Of a DNA stretch of 12,551 nt, positions 1 through 5,976 are shown one piece after another. Position 1 is the stretch's first letter; each line of letters begins with the position of its first letter. The notes beneath the pieces were generated by a model. That model was not told the origin of the DNA. It made no database searches and was given only the letters and a program-made list of their open reading frames with translations. Source of the stretch: CAZBWW01 sp964496005 (GTDB taxonomy: Bacteria; Patescibacteriota; WWE3; UBA101185; UBA10185); NCBI GenBank assembly GCA_964496005.1, contig CAZBWW010000028.1:1-12551 (forward strand), in the 5' to 3' direction. Both the position numbers and the translations under genes were made by a program.

Positions 1-57
1 GAATGTGGTAAGAAGTACAACTAAGATTATAGATATATATCTTGCTACTTTTCTCAT
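1..57 (-). CDS. N-terminal end of a probable secreted or membrane protein (partial)
   Basis: An ATG at 55-57 on the minus strand opens a frame that stays open for all 19 codons to the window edge. The peptide starts with MRKVAR followed by the hydrophobic run YISIILVVLLTTF, which has the form of a Sec signal peptide or N-terminal anchor: a short basic n-region and then a hydrophobic core. A perfect extended -10 box (TGC-TATAAT, minus strand, 65-73) lies 7 bp upstream of the ATG, which supports both the start and transcription leftwards. The gene is divergent from the HExxH gene at 151. The mature part lies outside the window, so the function cannot be given. With only 19 codons visible, the main support is the agreement of promoter, start codon and signal-like sequence. 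Confidence 0.5.
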   Translation of the reverse strand, partial: MRKVARYISIILVVLLTTF

Positions 58-64
58 TGGTGTG

Positions 65-73
65 ATTATAGCA
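65..73 (-). promoter_or_regulatory. Extended -10 promoter of the leftward edge gene
   Basis: The minus strand reads TGC-TATAAT, a consensus extended -10 element, so no good -35 is required and none is seen. It ends 7 bp before the ATG at 57, which puts the expected transcription start at or next to that ATG (leaderless). An inverted repeat GTGTG/CACAC (60-64 and 72-76) frames the box and could be an operator. Confidence 0.55.
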
Positions 74-150
74 CACTCACCTGTACGTATAGTATATATT
101 CGTTGCCGTGCAGTATACTAAACTAACTATCTAATACGATAGGTAATAAC

Positions 151-1467
151 ATGGATAGTATAAACAATATTATAAACGCTGCGGAAAAGCTTGTTCCGGA
201 GTCTTTGCCCCGCTTTGATACACATGAGGTGGAATCTGCCAATTTAATGGGATCAGTGTTGCGGAACACTGATGCACTCACTGAACGGTTTCGACTAGAG
301 GAGCCGGCTATAGCTGCGAACGAAACATTTATTCCACAGGATGAGGTTGCTGATATATTAGGTTTACCAAGCTCTGACCGACCCGCTGCGCTTGCCGAAG
401 TTAAAGAAAAGTTAAGCTATATGTACGAACAAAGTGCTGAGGTGCAGCTATCGGTATTAAAGGCTGTGTCAGAAAATCCGCAACTTACCGTGAATGAAAT
501 TGAGGCGTTGGCTATGCAAGAACTTGGTGGTTTAGCTAATAATCCTGAGGTTGTCTCCAAAGTACAGGTTGCAATGCAAAACCTACAAACTAGACGAACC
601 GCCATGGATGACTTATATGCTAAATCCGAAACCACGGAGGAGTTATTTAATAATTTATTTGGTAAAAATCCAGCCGGGGAAGTTGAAATAATTAGGACAC
701 CGATTGGGTTAGTGGTGGTGTGCGGGAATGCTGAGGATTTAAAATATGTTTGTGATGAGTCTTATTCTAAATTCGGCTCATTTACAGTAGATAGTCAACT
801 ATATTTGGGTAAACTAATCAGACAAACAAAACAACCTGGGCTGGATTTTGGGGTAATTGCAATGGGATCAGAGGACATCACAAAATATGGAGATTTTGGG
901 GCAAAACGTGTTGTGGAGCATGAAACACAACATTCACTTAATTGGTTAATGGTTGACCTAAGTCCATTCAATCTTGAAGAGATGCATGATCCAAACGAAA
1001 TTGCTAATGAAATGAGGAAAGTTGCCGATTCCCCTTGGTTAGAAGGTGGAGAAACACAGGCTTACACACTATTGAGGCAAATTCGAAGCGATGTTGTTAA
1101 TTTAAGAGAGCGTGATGAGATATTTGCTTATTTGGCAAACGGTCTGCCTGCAAACGAAATTAAACAGCTTTTAGGTCCGGGAGGTATTTATGATTTTAGA
1201 GGTAAGCTTGCTGCTAGAGTAAGTGAACAAGCGCATGTTGCGTTTCCAAGAATTAGCGAGGGAGGTACAGAACTAGACCAGGACTACGCGTTTATGTATC
1301 CAACCGTAATAAACAAAGTATTTGGCGAAGAGTATGAACAGATTCAGACCCGAAGCTATGAAGCTGTGCAAACATTACAAATGAAAGGCTATTCTAATGC
1401 CGAAATTATTTTTATGTTACAGCACCACCCAATGGAAACGTGGAATAAGGTTAGTAGACGGATTTAA
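151..1467 (+). CDS. HExxH-containing putative zincin-like metalloprotease, 438 aa
   Basis: I do not recognise a named family. The protein has an HExxH zinc-metallopeptidase signature, HETQH, at residues 257-261. A candidate third ligand, E323, lies in RDEIFAYL 62 residues later. A GGIYDF motif follows at 344-349. No signal peptide or membrane helix is visible, so it is probably cytoplasmic. Residues 1-170 look helical and charged. A strand-rich stretch around 177-191 (IIRTP then VVVC) precedes the motif. The gene at 5977-7680 shares this order: the IxRxP...VxC stretch, HExQH, DEIxA, GGxYD, and a tail of the form FxxEY...MLxxxP...WxKxSxRI (here 391-438). They are therefore divergent paralogs. 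A weak Shine-Dalgarno AGGT at 141-144 lies 6 bp before the ATG. The gene converges on the 1541-1894 gene at a shared terminator. Peptidase activity is inferred from the motif only. Confidence 0.8.
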   Translation: MDSINNIINAAEKLVPESLPRFDTHEVESANLMGSVLRNTDALTERFRLEEPAIAANETFIPQDEVADILGLPSSDRPAALAEVKEKLSYMYEQSAEVQLSVLKAVSENPQLTVNEIEALAMQELGGLANNPEVVSKVQVAMQNLQTRRTAMDDLYAKSETTEELFNNLFGKNPAGEVEIIRTPIGLVVVCGNAEDLKYVCDESYSKFGSFTVDSQLYLGKLIRQTKQPGLDFGVIAMGSEDITKYGDFGAKRVVEHETQHSLNWLMVDLSPFNLEEMHDPNEIANEMRKVADSPWLEGGETQAYTLLRQIRSDVVNLRERDEIFAYLANGLPANEIKQLLGPGGIYDFRGKLAARVSEQAHVAFPRISEGGTELDQDYAFMYPTVINKVFGEEYEQIQTRSYEAVQTLQMKGYSNAEIIFMLQHHPMETWNKVSRRI

Positions 1468-1491
1468 AAATTTGGAATTAAAATAATGAGT

Positions 1492-1525
1492 AAACCCCCA
1501 AGCCGATTGTCCGAATTGGGGGTTT
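1492..1525. terminator. Bidirectional intrinsic terminator between convergent genes
   Basis: A perfect 10-bp inverted repeat, AAACCCCCAA (1492-1501) and TTGGGGGTTT (1516-1525), has a 14-nt loop and a short T run at 1523-1526. It lies 24 bp past the stop of the HExxH gene and 15 bp past the stop of the minus-strand 1541-1894 gene, so it can serve both. The A-rich left arm supplies U residues for the leftward transcript. This is the clearest terminator in the window. Confidence 0.8.
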
Positions 1526-1540
1526 TAAAGACAAAGTTGG

Positions 1541-1894
1541 CTAGTACGTTGAAGCCCAGTTTCGCCTATTTTGGCGAAAAAAGGCGACCAACTCACAAAC
1601 CAACTCTGGTATCAGATAACCGACATAGAGTCGTGATACCTCGAAAGGTACTTGGAGATGTGATGCTAAAATTTTCACCACCTGTTCTGCGGTAACTCGA
1701 ATATTGTCAGTTACGACAGTAACAACAGCGTGTGGGTTTTCGGAAGACCAGCTTGTTTTGTTTTCTACAATTCTTAACAAGCAGTCGATCTCTGAGACCC
1801 CCAATTTAGTTAGTCCGATTCTTAGGTCGGTAAGTGCATGTTGAAAATCAATTTCTGGGCACTCACCAACTGGTTCAATCGTGACGTATGCCAT
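1541..1894 (-). CDS. Small hypothetical protein, 117 aa
   Basis: No family recognised. The protein starts MAYVTIEPVGECPEIDF and reads as a small soluble alpha/beta protein, with alternating strand-like segments (AVVTVVTDNIRVT near 56-68) and helices (AEQVVKILASHL). There is no membrane segment or catalytic signature, and it has three cysteines. The ATG is well supported by the best Shine-Dalgarno of the window, GAGGT at 1902-1906 on the minus strand, 7 bp upstream. A possible promoter (TTGTTG, 16 bp, TATAAG) lies just above it. It is divergent from the TrmB-like gene at 1996 (101-bp gap) and may be that regulator's target, by analogy with the two other regulator pairs downstream. An overlapping plus-strand frame (1486-1695) lacks a convincing start and crosses the terminator, so I prefer this strand. 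Confidence 0.7.
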   Translation of the reverse strand: MAYVTIEPVGECPEIDFQHALTDLRIGLTKLGVSEIDCLLRIVENKTSWSSENPHAVVTVVTDNIRVTAEQVVKILASHLQVPFEVSRLYVGYLIPELVCELVAFFRQNRRNWASTY

Positions 1895-1901
1895 TTTATC
1901 T

Positions 1902-1935
1902 ACCTCACTTATATGGTTGATCGTAGCTACAACAA
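1902..1935 (-). promoter_or_regulatory. Promoter and ribosome binding site of the 117-aa gene
   Basis: On the minus strand, TTGTTG (1930-1935) and TATAAG (1908-1913) are 16 bp apart and could be the -35 and -10. GAGGT at 1902-1906 fits a Shine-Dalgarno 7 bp before the ATG. The -10 is so close to GAGGT that the transcript start would fall almost on the ribosome site, so the true promoter may lie further upstream. Confidence 0.4.
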
Positions 1936-1957
1936 ATTGATTGCAGCTTTCTAAATC

Positions 1958-1973
1958 TGTATTGCATAATACA
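1958..1973. promoter_or_regulatory. Palindromic operator candidate before the first TrmB-like gene
   Basis: TGTATT-GCAT-AATACA is a perfect 6-bp inverted repeat with a 4-bp centre. It covers the proposed -35 of the 1996 gene (1962-1967), where a bound dimer would block RNA polymerase. Three copies of ATTGCA (1940-1945, 1961-1966, 1988-1993) also lie in this gap. The likely binder is the adjacent TrmB-like protein acting on its own gene and possibly on the divergent 117-aa gene. Confidence 0.4.
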
Positions 1974-1989
1974 ACCTATAGGGTATAAT
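1962..1989 (+). promoter_or_regulatory. Promoter of the first TrmB-like gene (leaderless)
   Basis: TTGCAT at 1962-1967 and a consensus TATAAT at 1984-1989 are separated by 16 bp. The ATG begins 6 bp after the -10, so the expected transcription start coincides with the start codon. No Shine-Dalgarno is present, in agreement with a leaderless mRNA. Confidence 0.6.
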
Positions 1990-1995
1990 TGCAGT

Positions 1996-2814
1996 ATGAT
2001 GTCCGAACAGACAGACAACATAACACCTTTACTTGCAAAATTTGGATTAACTCAACCAGAAGCAGCTATTTACTTGTATCTAAAGAAAAATAGTTTATCT
2101 ACTGCACTTAAAATTAGTCGCGACTTGCACATTGGGAGAACAAAAGTGTACAGAGTACTGGACACACTTACTGATAAGAAACTCGTCGCCCAAAATATAT
2201 CTGACAGGGGATTGCAGTTTGAAACTACGCCTTCTGAAAATCTAACTTTGTTGGTATTGGAAAGGAAAACCCAGCTTGAAGAGTTAACAACTGCTGCACC
2301 AATTCTCATAGAGTCACTAAACAGCTTACAAAAAACCACAGCAAATGACGGAGCGGTAAGGTATTACAAAGGCAGTGAGGGTTTGAAACAGGTAACCTGG
2401 AATTCTCTTAAGGCTGAAAAGGAACTGTTAATTTACGAAATGGTTACTGACATGTCAAAGTTTTTAACTAAAGAATTTTCGGAGGAAGTACGGAAGGAAA
2501 TAGTCAAAAGGAGAATAAAAGTCAGGCAGTTAACTAATCACACGCACATACCCTCGTACACTAAAATCACCCAAAAAGTGCTTCAGTACTGGGAGCCGCG
2601 CTATATTAATCCAAAAACATTAAAAATCAGTTACGAAATCCTTATTTATAATGATGTTGTAGCACATTATAGTGTACGTGGCAAAGAACTATTTTGTGTC
2701 GAAATTACTGATAAGCGTTTAGCAAGTATGCAGAAGGATATTTTTAGATATGTATGGTCAACAGCCGAAAAAATGAAGATAGTGAGCCCGTATGGGGAAG
2801 CCAAGGTTCAATAG
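1996..2814 (+). CDS. TrmB-family transcriptional regulator (copy 1), 272 aa
   Basis: The N-terminal winged helix-turn-helix (about 10-75) has the TrmB pattern: a helix ending AAIYLYLKK, then ALKISRDLHIGRTKVYRVLDTLTDKKLV as recognition and wing-leading segment. A helical linker follows (about 80-115). The C-terminal domain (about 120-258) carries RYYKGSEGLKQVTWNSL and TLKISYEILIYNDVVAHY, both conserved in the two other copies here. TrmB proteins are best known as sugar-responsive regulators in archaea; the ligand here is unknown. ATG at 1996 or 1999 is possible; the promoter fits 1996. The gene is divergent from the 117-aa gene and converges on copy 2 with a 22-bp gap in which I see no clear terminator. 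Confidence 0.85.
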   Translation: MMSEQTDNITPLLAKFGLTQPEAAIYLYLKKNSLSTALKISRDLHIGRTKVYRVLDTLTDKKLVAQNISDRGLQFETTPSENLTLLVLERKTQLEELTTAAPILIESLNSLQKTTANDGAVRYYKGSEGLKQVTWNSLKAEKELLIYEMVTDMSKFLTKEFSEEVRKEIVKRRIKVRQLTNHTHIPSYTKITQKVLQYWEPRYINPKTLKISYEILIYNDVVAHYSVRGKELFCVEITDKRLASMQKDIFRYVWSTAEKMKIVSPYGEAKVQ

Positions 2815-2836
2815 CCGTTCAGTATTCATCAGTAAC

Positions 2837-3736
2837 TTACTCAAACACTAATTTAGGCACAGACTTTACGTCAAAACCACCTTTTTTCTTACCCGGCGAG
2901 TTATTTTTTGCTTTTCTTTTCAACATCACCTCAGGCGTTGCGGCCGTAGCCCACACAGTCTCGAATAACTGTTTCTGGAGTAAAGCATTTTGTGTGTTAA
3001 TGATTTCTACACCATAAAATCGCCCATTTTCCCAGGTAAATAACCCAACTACATCGTTATAAATAGAAACCTGATGAGTTATTTTTAACACGTTGGGTGA
3101 ATGATACCGCCAATCGTATAATTCTTTCAACTTAGGGTGCGTTCTTACTAATTTCACATTATCTGCAGTCAGATATGGATCGTCGTCAGTAATTATCTCG
3201 CGCATGTGAATATTCCGTTTCCATACTTCAGCATTGAATTCCCTATTAAATTTAACTCCAAACAAATCACCAAAATACAAATACGCATAGCCCACGACTT
3301 CATTTTTTGCTTTCAACGAGTTCCACACAAGCTGTTTCACACCGTCTTTCCCTTCGTAAAATTTTACTTCTGTGTCAAGTCTATTTTGCGCATGTTGAGA
3401 GGCTAACAGTTCTCGCAAGTCTCCATAAGCGTTTTTTGCGGCATCTACAGTTTGTGCTTTTTCGGCCATCAAGTGGTCTAGTTTTGGTAATGAGATAAAC
3501 GAGTATTCAGTCGAATACTGCTTAACAATTTTTTCAACCAGTCCATGTTTGTGCATCGTCTCCAAATATCTATATACAGTAGTTCTTGGGATAGCTGTAC
3601 GCCGAGCAATAGCCAATACACTTTGCGGGCCAAATTTAATCAAAGTCTCGCTAATTTCACTTTGTCTGTCGTCAAGACCAAATAACTTAAAAACAGTTTT
3701 TATTTTATTTCTAGTTGTTACACTGTTGTCCACCAT
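2837..3736 (-). CDS. TrmB-family transcriptional regulator (copy 2), 299 aa
   Basis: The winged helix-turn-helix covers about residues 15-75, including SVLAIARRTAIPRTTVYRYL and then the wing near HGLVEKI. The C-terminal effector domain (about 122-265) has KFYEGKDGVKQLVWNSLKA and VLKITHQVSIYNDVVGLF, aligning with copies 1 and 3. It is the longest copy because of a basic tail after residue 272 (KRKAKNNSPGKKKGG) that could add non-specific DNA contact. It is divergent from the short-chain dehydrogenase at 3784 with only 47 bp between start codons and overlapping promoters, which makes that enzyme the likely regulated partner. No Shine-Dalgarno precedes the ATG. Effector unknown. Confidence 0.85.
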   Translation of the reverse strand: MVDNSVTTRNKIKTVFKLFGLDDRQSEISETLIKFGPQSVLAIARRTAIPRTTVYRYLETMHKHGLVEKIVKQYSTEYSFISLPKLDHLMAEKAQTVDAAKNAYGDLRELLASQHAQNRLDTEVKFYEGKDGVKQLVWNSLKAKNEVVGYAYLYFGDLFGVKFNREFNAEVWKRNIHMREIITDDDPYLTADNVKLVRTHPKLKELYDWRYHSPNVLKITHQVSIYNDVVGLFTWENGRFYGVEIINTQNALLQKQLFETVWATAATPEVMLKRKAKNNSPGKKKGGFDVKSVPKLVFE

Positions 3737-3746
3737 TCGGACATCA

Positions 3747-3777
3747 ATTTTACATTAGTCAACCGTAAAAGTAAATT
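3747..3777. promoter_or_regulatory. Overlapping divergent promoters between TrmB copy 2 and the dehydrogenase
   Basis: Plus strand: TTTACA (3749-3754), 17 bp, TAAATT (3772-3777), then 6 bp to the ATG at 3784. Minus strand: TTTACT (3770-3775), 17 bp, TAAAAT (3747-3752), then 10 bp to the ATG at 3736. The -35 of each strand overlaps the -10 of the other, so the promoters should compete. An inverted repeat TTTTAC/GTAAAA (3748-3753 and 3765-3770) spans both. The boxes are only partial matches to consensus. Confidence 0.4.
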
Positions 3778-3783
3778 ATAGGT

Positions 3784-4536
3784 ATGAACAAGAACACGGC
3801 GCTCCAATTTAATAGTAAAGTAGCTGTAGTCACCGGCGCAAGTACGGGGATAGGTAAAGAAATAGCCATCCAGCTTGCACAAAACGGTGCGACACTTGCG
3901 TTGGTTGGCAGAGACCTTAAAAAGCTTAAAGACACGCAGGCTAAGATAACATCTTTTGGGGCTATGGCTAAAATCTATGAAACCAATTTACTTGACACAA
4001 AAGCAATTGCTAAAACTGCAAAAGAAATTTGTATTGAGTTTGGTGAGGTTTCTATTTTGATCAATACTGCAGGTGTGTGGCATAACGCCAAGCGTGCATA
4101 CACTAACACCAGACTTGCCGACCTAACCACCGAAGAAATACAAGAAGTGTTTGGAGTTGGGATAAACGGAACAGTTTTACTTACCAAAGAAATCTTGACA
4201 CAAATGGGTAAAAATAAGGTTAAAGGCGGCAAAATTATTAATATATCAGGTACTTTTGAGAACGGTGCTGCCGGCTGGGTGCATTATTATGTGTCAAAAA
4301 AGGCAATTGAGGAGTTTACCAAGGGGTTGGCGCAGGAATTAAGAGTGCAGGAAATTCAGGTGAATTGTATCTCACCATCTGACACTAAAACGCCTGCTTA
4401 TAAAAAGTTTTTCCCAAAGTATTATGCTGATGGGGTAGAGCCGTCCGCGATCGCTGATCTTGCAATTTTCTTTGCGAGTAGTAGAGCCGACCATATTACG
4501 GGGGCTGTTGTTGAGGTTAAAAATAAGAAAATCTAG
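3784..4536 (+). CDS. Short-chain dehydrogenase/reductase (SDR), 250 aa
   Basis: A classical SDR of normal length with an intact active site. The nucleotide-binding TGASTGIG lies at 17-24, the structural NTAG at 94-97, the catalytic Asn at 128 (GINGT), Ser at 155 (NISG), and Tyr168 with Lys172 in YYVSK, at the usual 13-residue Ser-Tyr spacing. R43 after the second strand (VGRD) suggests NADP(H) over NAD(H). SDRs reduce or oxidise carbonyl/hydroxyl groups; the substrate cannot be read from the sequence. A FabG-like ketoreductase role is possible, but no fatty-acid genes are near. It is divergent from TrmB copy 2, probably its regulator, and converges on TrmB copy 3 with a 34-bp gap holding a weak hairpin (AAACG/CGTTT, 4546-4561). 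No Shine-Dalgarno; probably leaderless. Confidence 0.92.
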   Translation: MNKNTALQFNSKVAVVTGASTGIGKEIAIQLAQNGATLALVGRDLKKLKDTQAKITSFGAMAKIYETNLLDTKAIAKTAKEICIEFGEVSILINTAGVWHNAKRAYTNTRLADLTTEEIQEVFGVGINGTVLLTKEILTQMGKNKVKGGKIINISGTFENGAAGWVHYYVSKKAIEEFTKGLAQELRVQEIQVNCISPSDTKTPAYKKFFPKYYADGVEPSAIADLAIFFASSRADHITGAVVEVKNKKI

Positions 4537-4570
4537 TTAAAGAAGAAACGTAAGCTCGTTTGCGCCTATA

Positions 4571-5380
4571 TTACCACTCTTTACTCCAATCAAAGCGGGG
4601 GTCAGGCTTCGCCATCTTCCAAAGTATGTCGTGCATTTGCTTATGGAAAGTTGAAACACGCTCGTTATAGATTTCTAAGCCAAAAGTTTCGTTCCCTTCC
4701 CAGTGATAATAGGCAACAACATCATTATAAATATCAATGTTTTGGTCAATTTTGAGAATTTTTTCTGGGATATGTCTTGACCGCCACCAGCTCCAATCGC
4801 CCCCAGGTTTGTACCCGTGCTTTTTTAGCCATTCATCTTTGTACGTAAGGTACTGATCAGAATAAATGTCGTGCACTTTTAATTTTCGTTTTACCATTTC
4901 TTCGTTGAGACTGAGAGTAAACTTTCCGCCCAGCACCTCGTCCCAAAAGCTACAAGAATAGGTATAAAAGATTTTATTTGAACGGAGTAAATGCCATGCC
5001 ATCTGCCTTATTCCTTCGCGCCCGTGGTAGTAAATAACGTTATTCTTAGACAGTTTTGGCGTTAGCGAGTTTACTGCAGTAAGGAAGGTCGGAAAGGTTT
5101 TACTGAGCAAATCACTTTTAATTTTGTTTTCCTTAACCATCATCTCGAGCGTAGAAATATCCGCGGCTTTTAAAGTTTTGCGCTTATAATTTGGAACTTC
5201 TTCTACCAGCCCTTTGTCCGTCAGCATATCAATAAGGCGGTAAAGTTTGGTTCGTTCTACCCCACTTCTTCGCGCTGTTTCAAGCAAGGTTAGTGGCCCA
5301 TACTGTGCCAGCGTTTTATATATTTGGATTTCATCTGCAGCAAACCCTAATTTACTTAAAAATTCATCAACAATAGTCAT
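4571..5380 (-). CDS. TrmB-family transcriptional regulator (copy 3), 269 aa
   Basis: The N-terminal winged helix-turn-helix (about 5-65) contains TLLETARRSGVERTKLYRLIDMLTDKGLVEE spread over the recognition helix and wing. The C-terminal domain (about 114-256) contains IYYHGREGIRQMAWHLLRS and ILKIDQNIDIYNDVVAYYHW, which match copies 1 and 2; IYNDVV is identical in all three. It ends with an aromatic tail (DPRFDWSKEW). The divergent partner, 58 bp away, is the PNPOx-like gene at 5439. A strong -35 (TTGACA) and a 17-bp palindrome across the -10 lie upstream, which suggests autoregulation. The ATG at 5380 lacks a Shine-Dalgarno and sits 8 bp from the -10. Confidence 0.85.
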   Translation of the reverse strand: MTIVDEFLSKLGFAADEIQIYKTLAQYGPLTLLETARRSGVERTKLYRLIDMLTDKGLVEEVPNYKRKTLKAADISTLEMMVKENKIKSDLLSKTFPTFLTAVNSLTPKLSKNNVIYYHGREGIRQMAWHLLRSNKIFYTYSCSFWDEVLGGKFTLSLNEEMVKRKLKVHDIYSDQYLTYKDEWLKKHGYKPGGDWSWWRSRHIPEKILKIDQNIDIYNDVVAYYHWEGNETFGLEIYNERVSTFHKQMHDILWKMAKPDPRFDWSKEW

Positions 5381-5381
5381 C

Positions 5382-5398
5382 TGTGCATATTTTGCACA
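5382..5398. promoter_or_regulatory. Palindromic operator candidate for TrmB copy 3
   Basis: TGTGCA-TATTT-TGCACA is a perfect 6-bp inverted repeat with a 5-bp centre. It begins 1 bp upstream of the TrmB copy 3 start codon and covers the whole proposed -10 (5389-5394), an ideal position for autorepression. It lies upstream of the proposed -35 of the divergent 5439 gene, so it could also act on that gene. Confidence 0.5.
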
Positions 5399-5417
5399 AC
5401 ATTTTGTTTATTGTCAA
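5389..5417 (-). promoter_or_regulatory. Promoter of TrmB copy 3 (near-leaderless)
   Basis: On the minus strand, a consensus TTGACA (5412-5417), a 17-bp spacer and CAAAAT (5389-5394, four of six consensus bases) end 8 bp before the ATG. The start of transcription should fall within a base or two of the start codon. Confidence 0.55.
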
Positions 5418-5432
5418 AAAACCTTCTATTGT
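5404..5432 (+). promoter_or_regulatory. Weak promoter of the PNPOx-like gene
   Basis: TTGTTT (5404-5409), a 17-bp spacer and TATTGT (5427-5432) end 6 bp before the ATG at 5439. Both boxes deviate from consensus, so this promoter may need an activator or be weak. It overlaps the -35 of the divergent regulator gene. Confidence 0.35.
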
Positions 5433-5438
5433 TGGTGC

Positions 5439-5912
5439 ATGACTGAAAAAAAGGGTCTGACCGCATTGGCTAAAAACATAATTAAAGATAATCAATACAT
5501 GACGGTTGGTACCACGTGTGAAAATGGAGATTCGTGGGTTGCTCCGGTTGCTTATTCATATGACGAACAGTTTAATCTGTATTTTATTTCGCAAACCAGT
5601 GCTAGGCATATTCACAATACTATAAATAACCCAAATGCTGCCGTTGCGGTTTTTGATTCACACATACCTTATGGTAGCGGGGTTGGGCTACAAATGATGG
5701 GGAGGTGCACTTCGGTGGGACGGAATGCCCTACTACACGCAATAAATTGTTATGTAGGTAGAAAATGGCCGTTTGGAAAAGCTTGGAATTTAAAGCAGCT
5801 AAAAATGTTTATGAAAAATCATAATTATGGTTTTTACAAGTTTAAGCCTGAAAAGGTCTGGGTGACAGATCCTGATGTGGAATACGACGCACGGGTAGAA
5901 GTTAGATTATAG
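5439..5912 (+). CDS. Pyridoxamine 5'-phosphate oxidase-like split-barrel flavoprotein, 157 aa
   Basis: The protein has the small split-barrel layout of the PNPOx-like superfamily. It starts with an N-terminal helix (LTALAKNIIKDN), then strands around MTVGTTCENGDSWVAPVAYSYDE, the typical LYFISQTSARHIHN turn (48-60) where flavin phosphate is usually bound, NNPNAAVAVFD (63-73), and GVGLQMMGRC (81-90). Members bind FMN or F420 and act as oxidoreductases or stress proteins; the true vitamin B6 enzyme is longer, so B6 oxidation should not be assumed. The frame is open back to 5247, but the upstream part lies inside the divergent TrmB gene. ATG 5439 begins at the family's usual N-terminus and follows a plausible promoter. 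It is probably controlled by TrmB copy 3. Confidence 0.85.
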   Translation: MTEKKGLTALAKNIIKDNQYMTVGTTCENGDSWVAPVAYSYDEQFNLYFISQTSARHIHNTINNPNAAVAVFDSHIPYGSGVGLQMMGRCTSVGRNALLHAINCYVGRKWPFGKAWNLKQLKMFMKNHNYGFYKFKPEKVWVTDPDVEYDARVEVRL

Positions 5913-5976
5913 AAATACCCCATATGATTCAATGTTGAAACCCTTGAAGAACTACTAACCGAATGCGAGAATAGTA

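Noticed and set aside
31..42. Perfect 12-bp palindrome AGATATATATCT as an operator
   Set aside because: It lies inside the predicted signal-peptide coding region and is a simple AT alternation, so chance is the better explanation.
1486..1695. Plus-strand 69-aa open frame
   Set aside because: It crosses the terminator, overlaps the better supported minus-strand 1541-1894 gene and has no ribosome site or recognisable motif.
5247..5438. N-terminal extension of the PNPOx-like gene
   Set aside because: It lies within the coding strand complement of TrmB copy 3 and its promoter; homology-like features begin only after ATG 5439.
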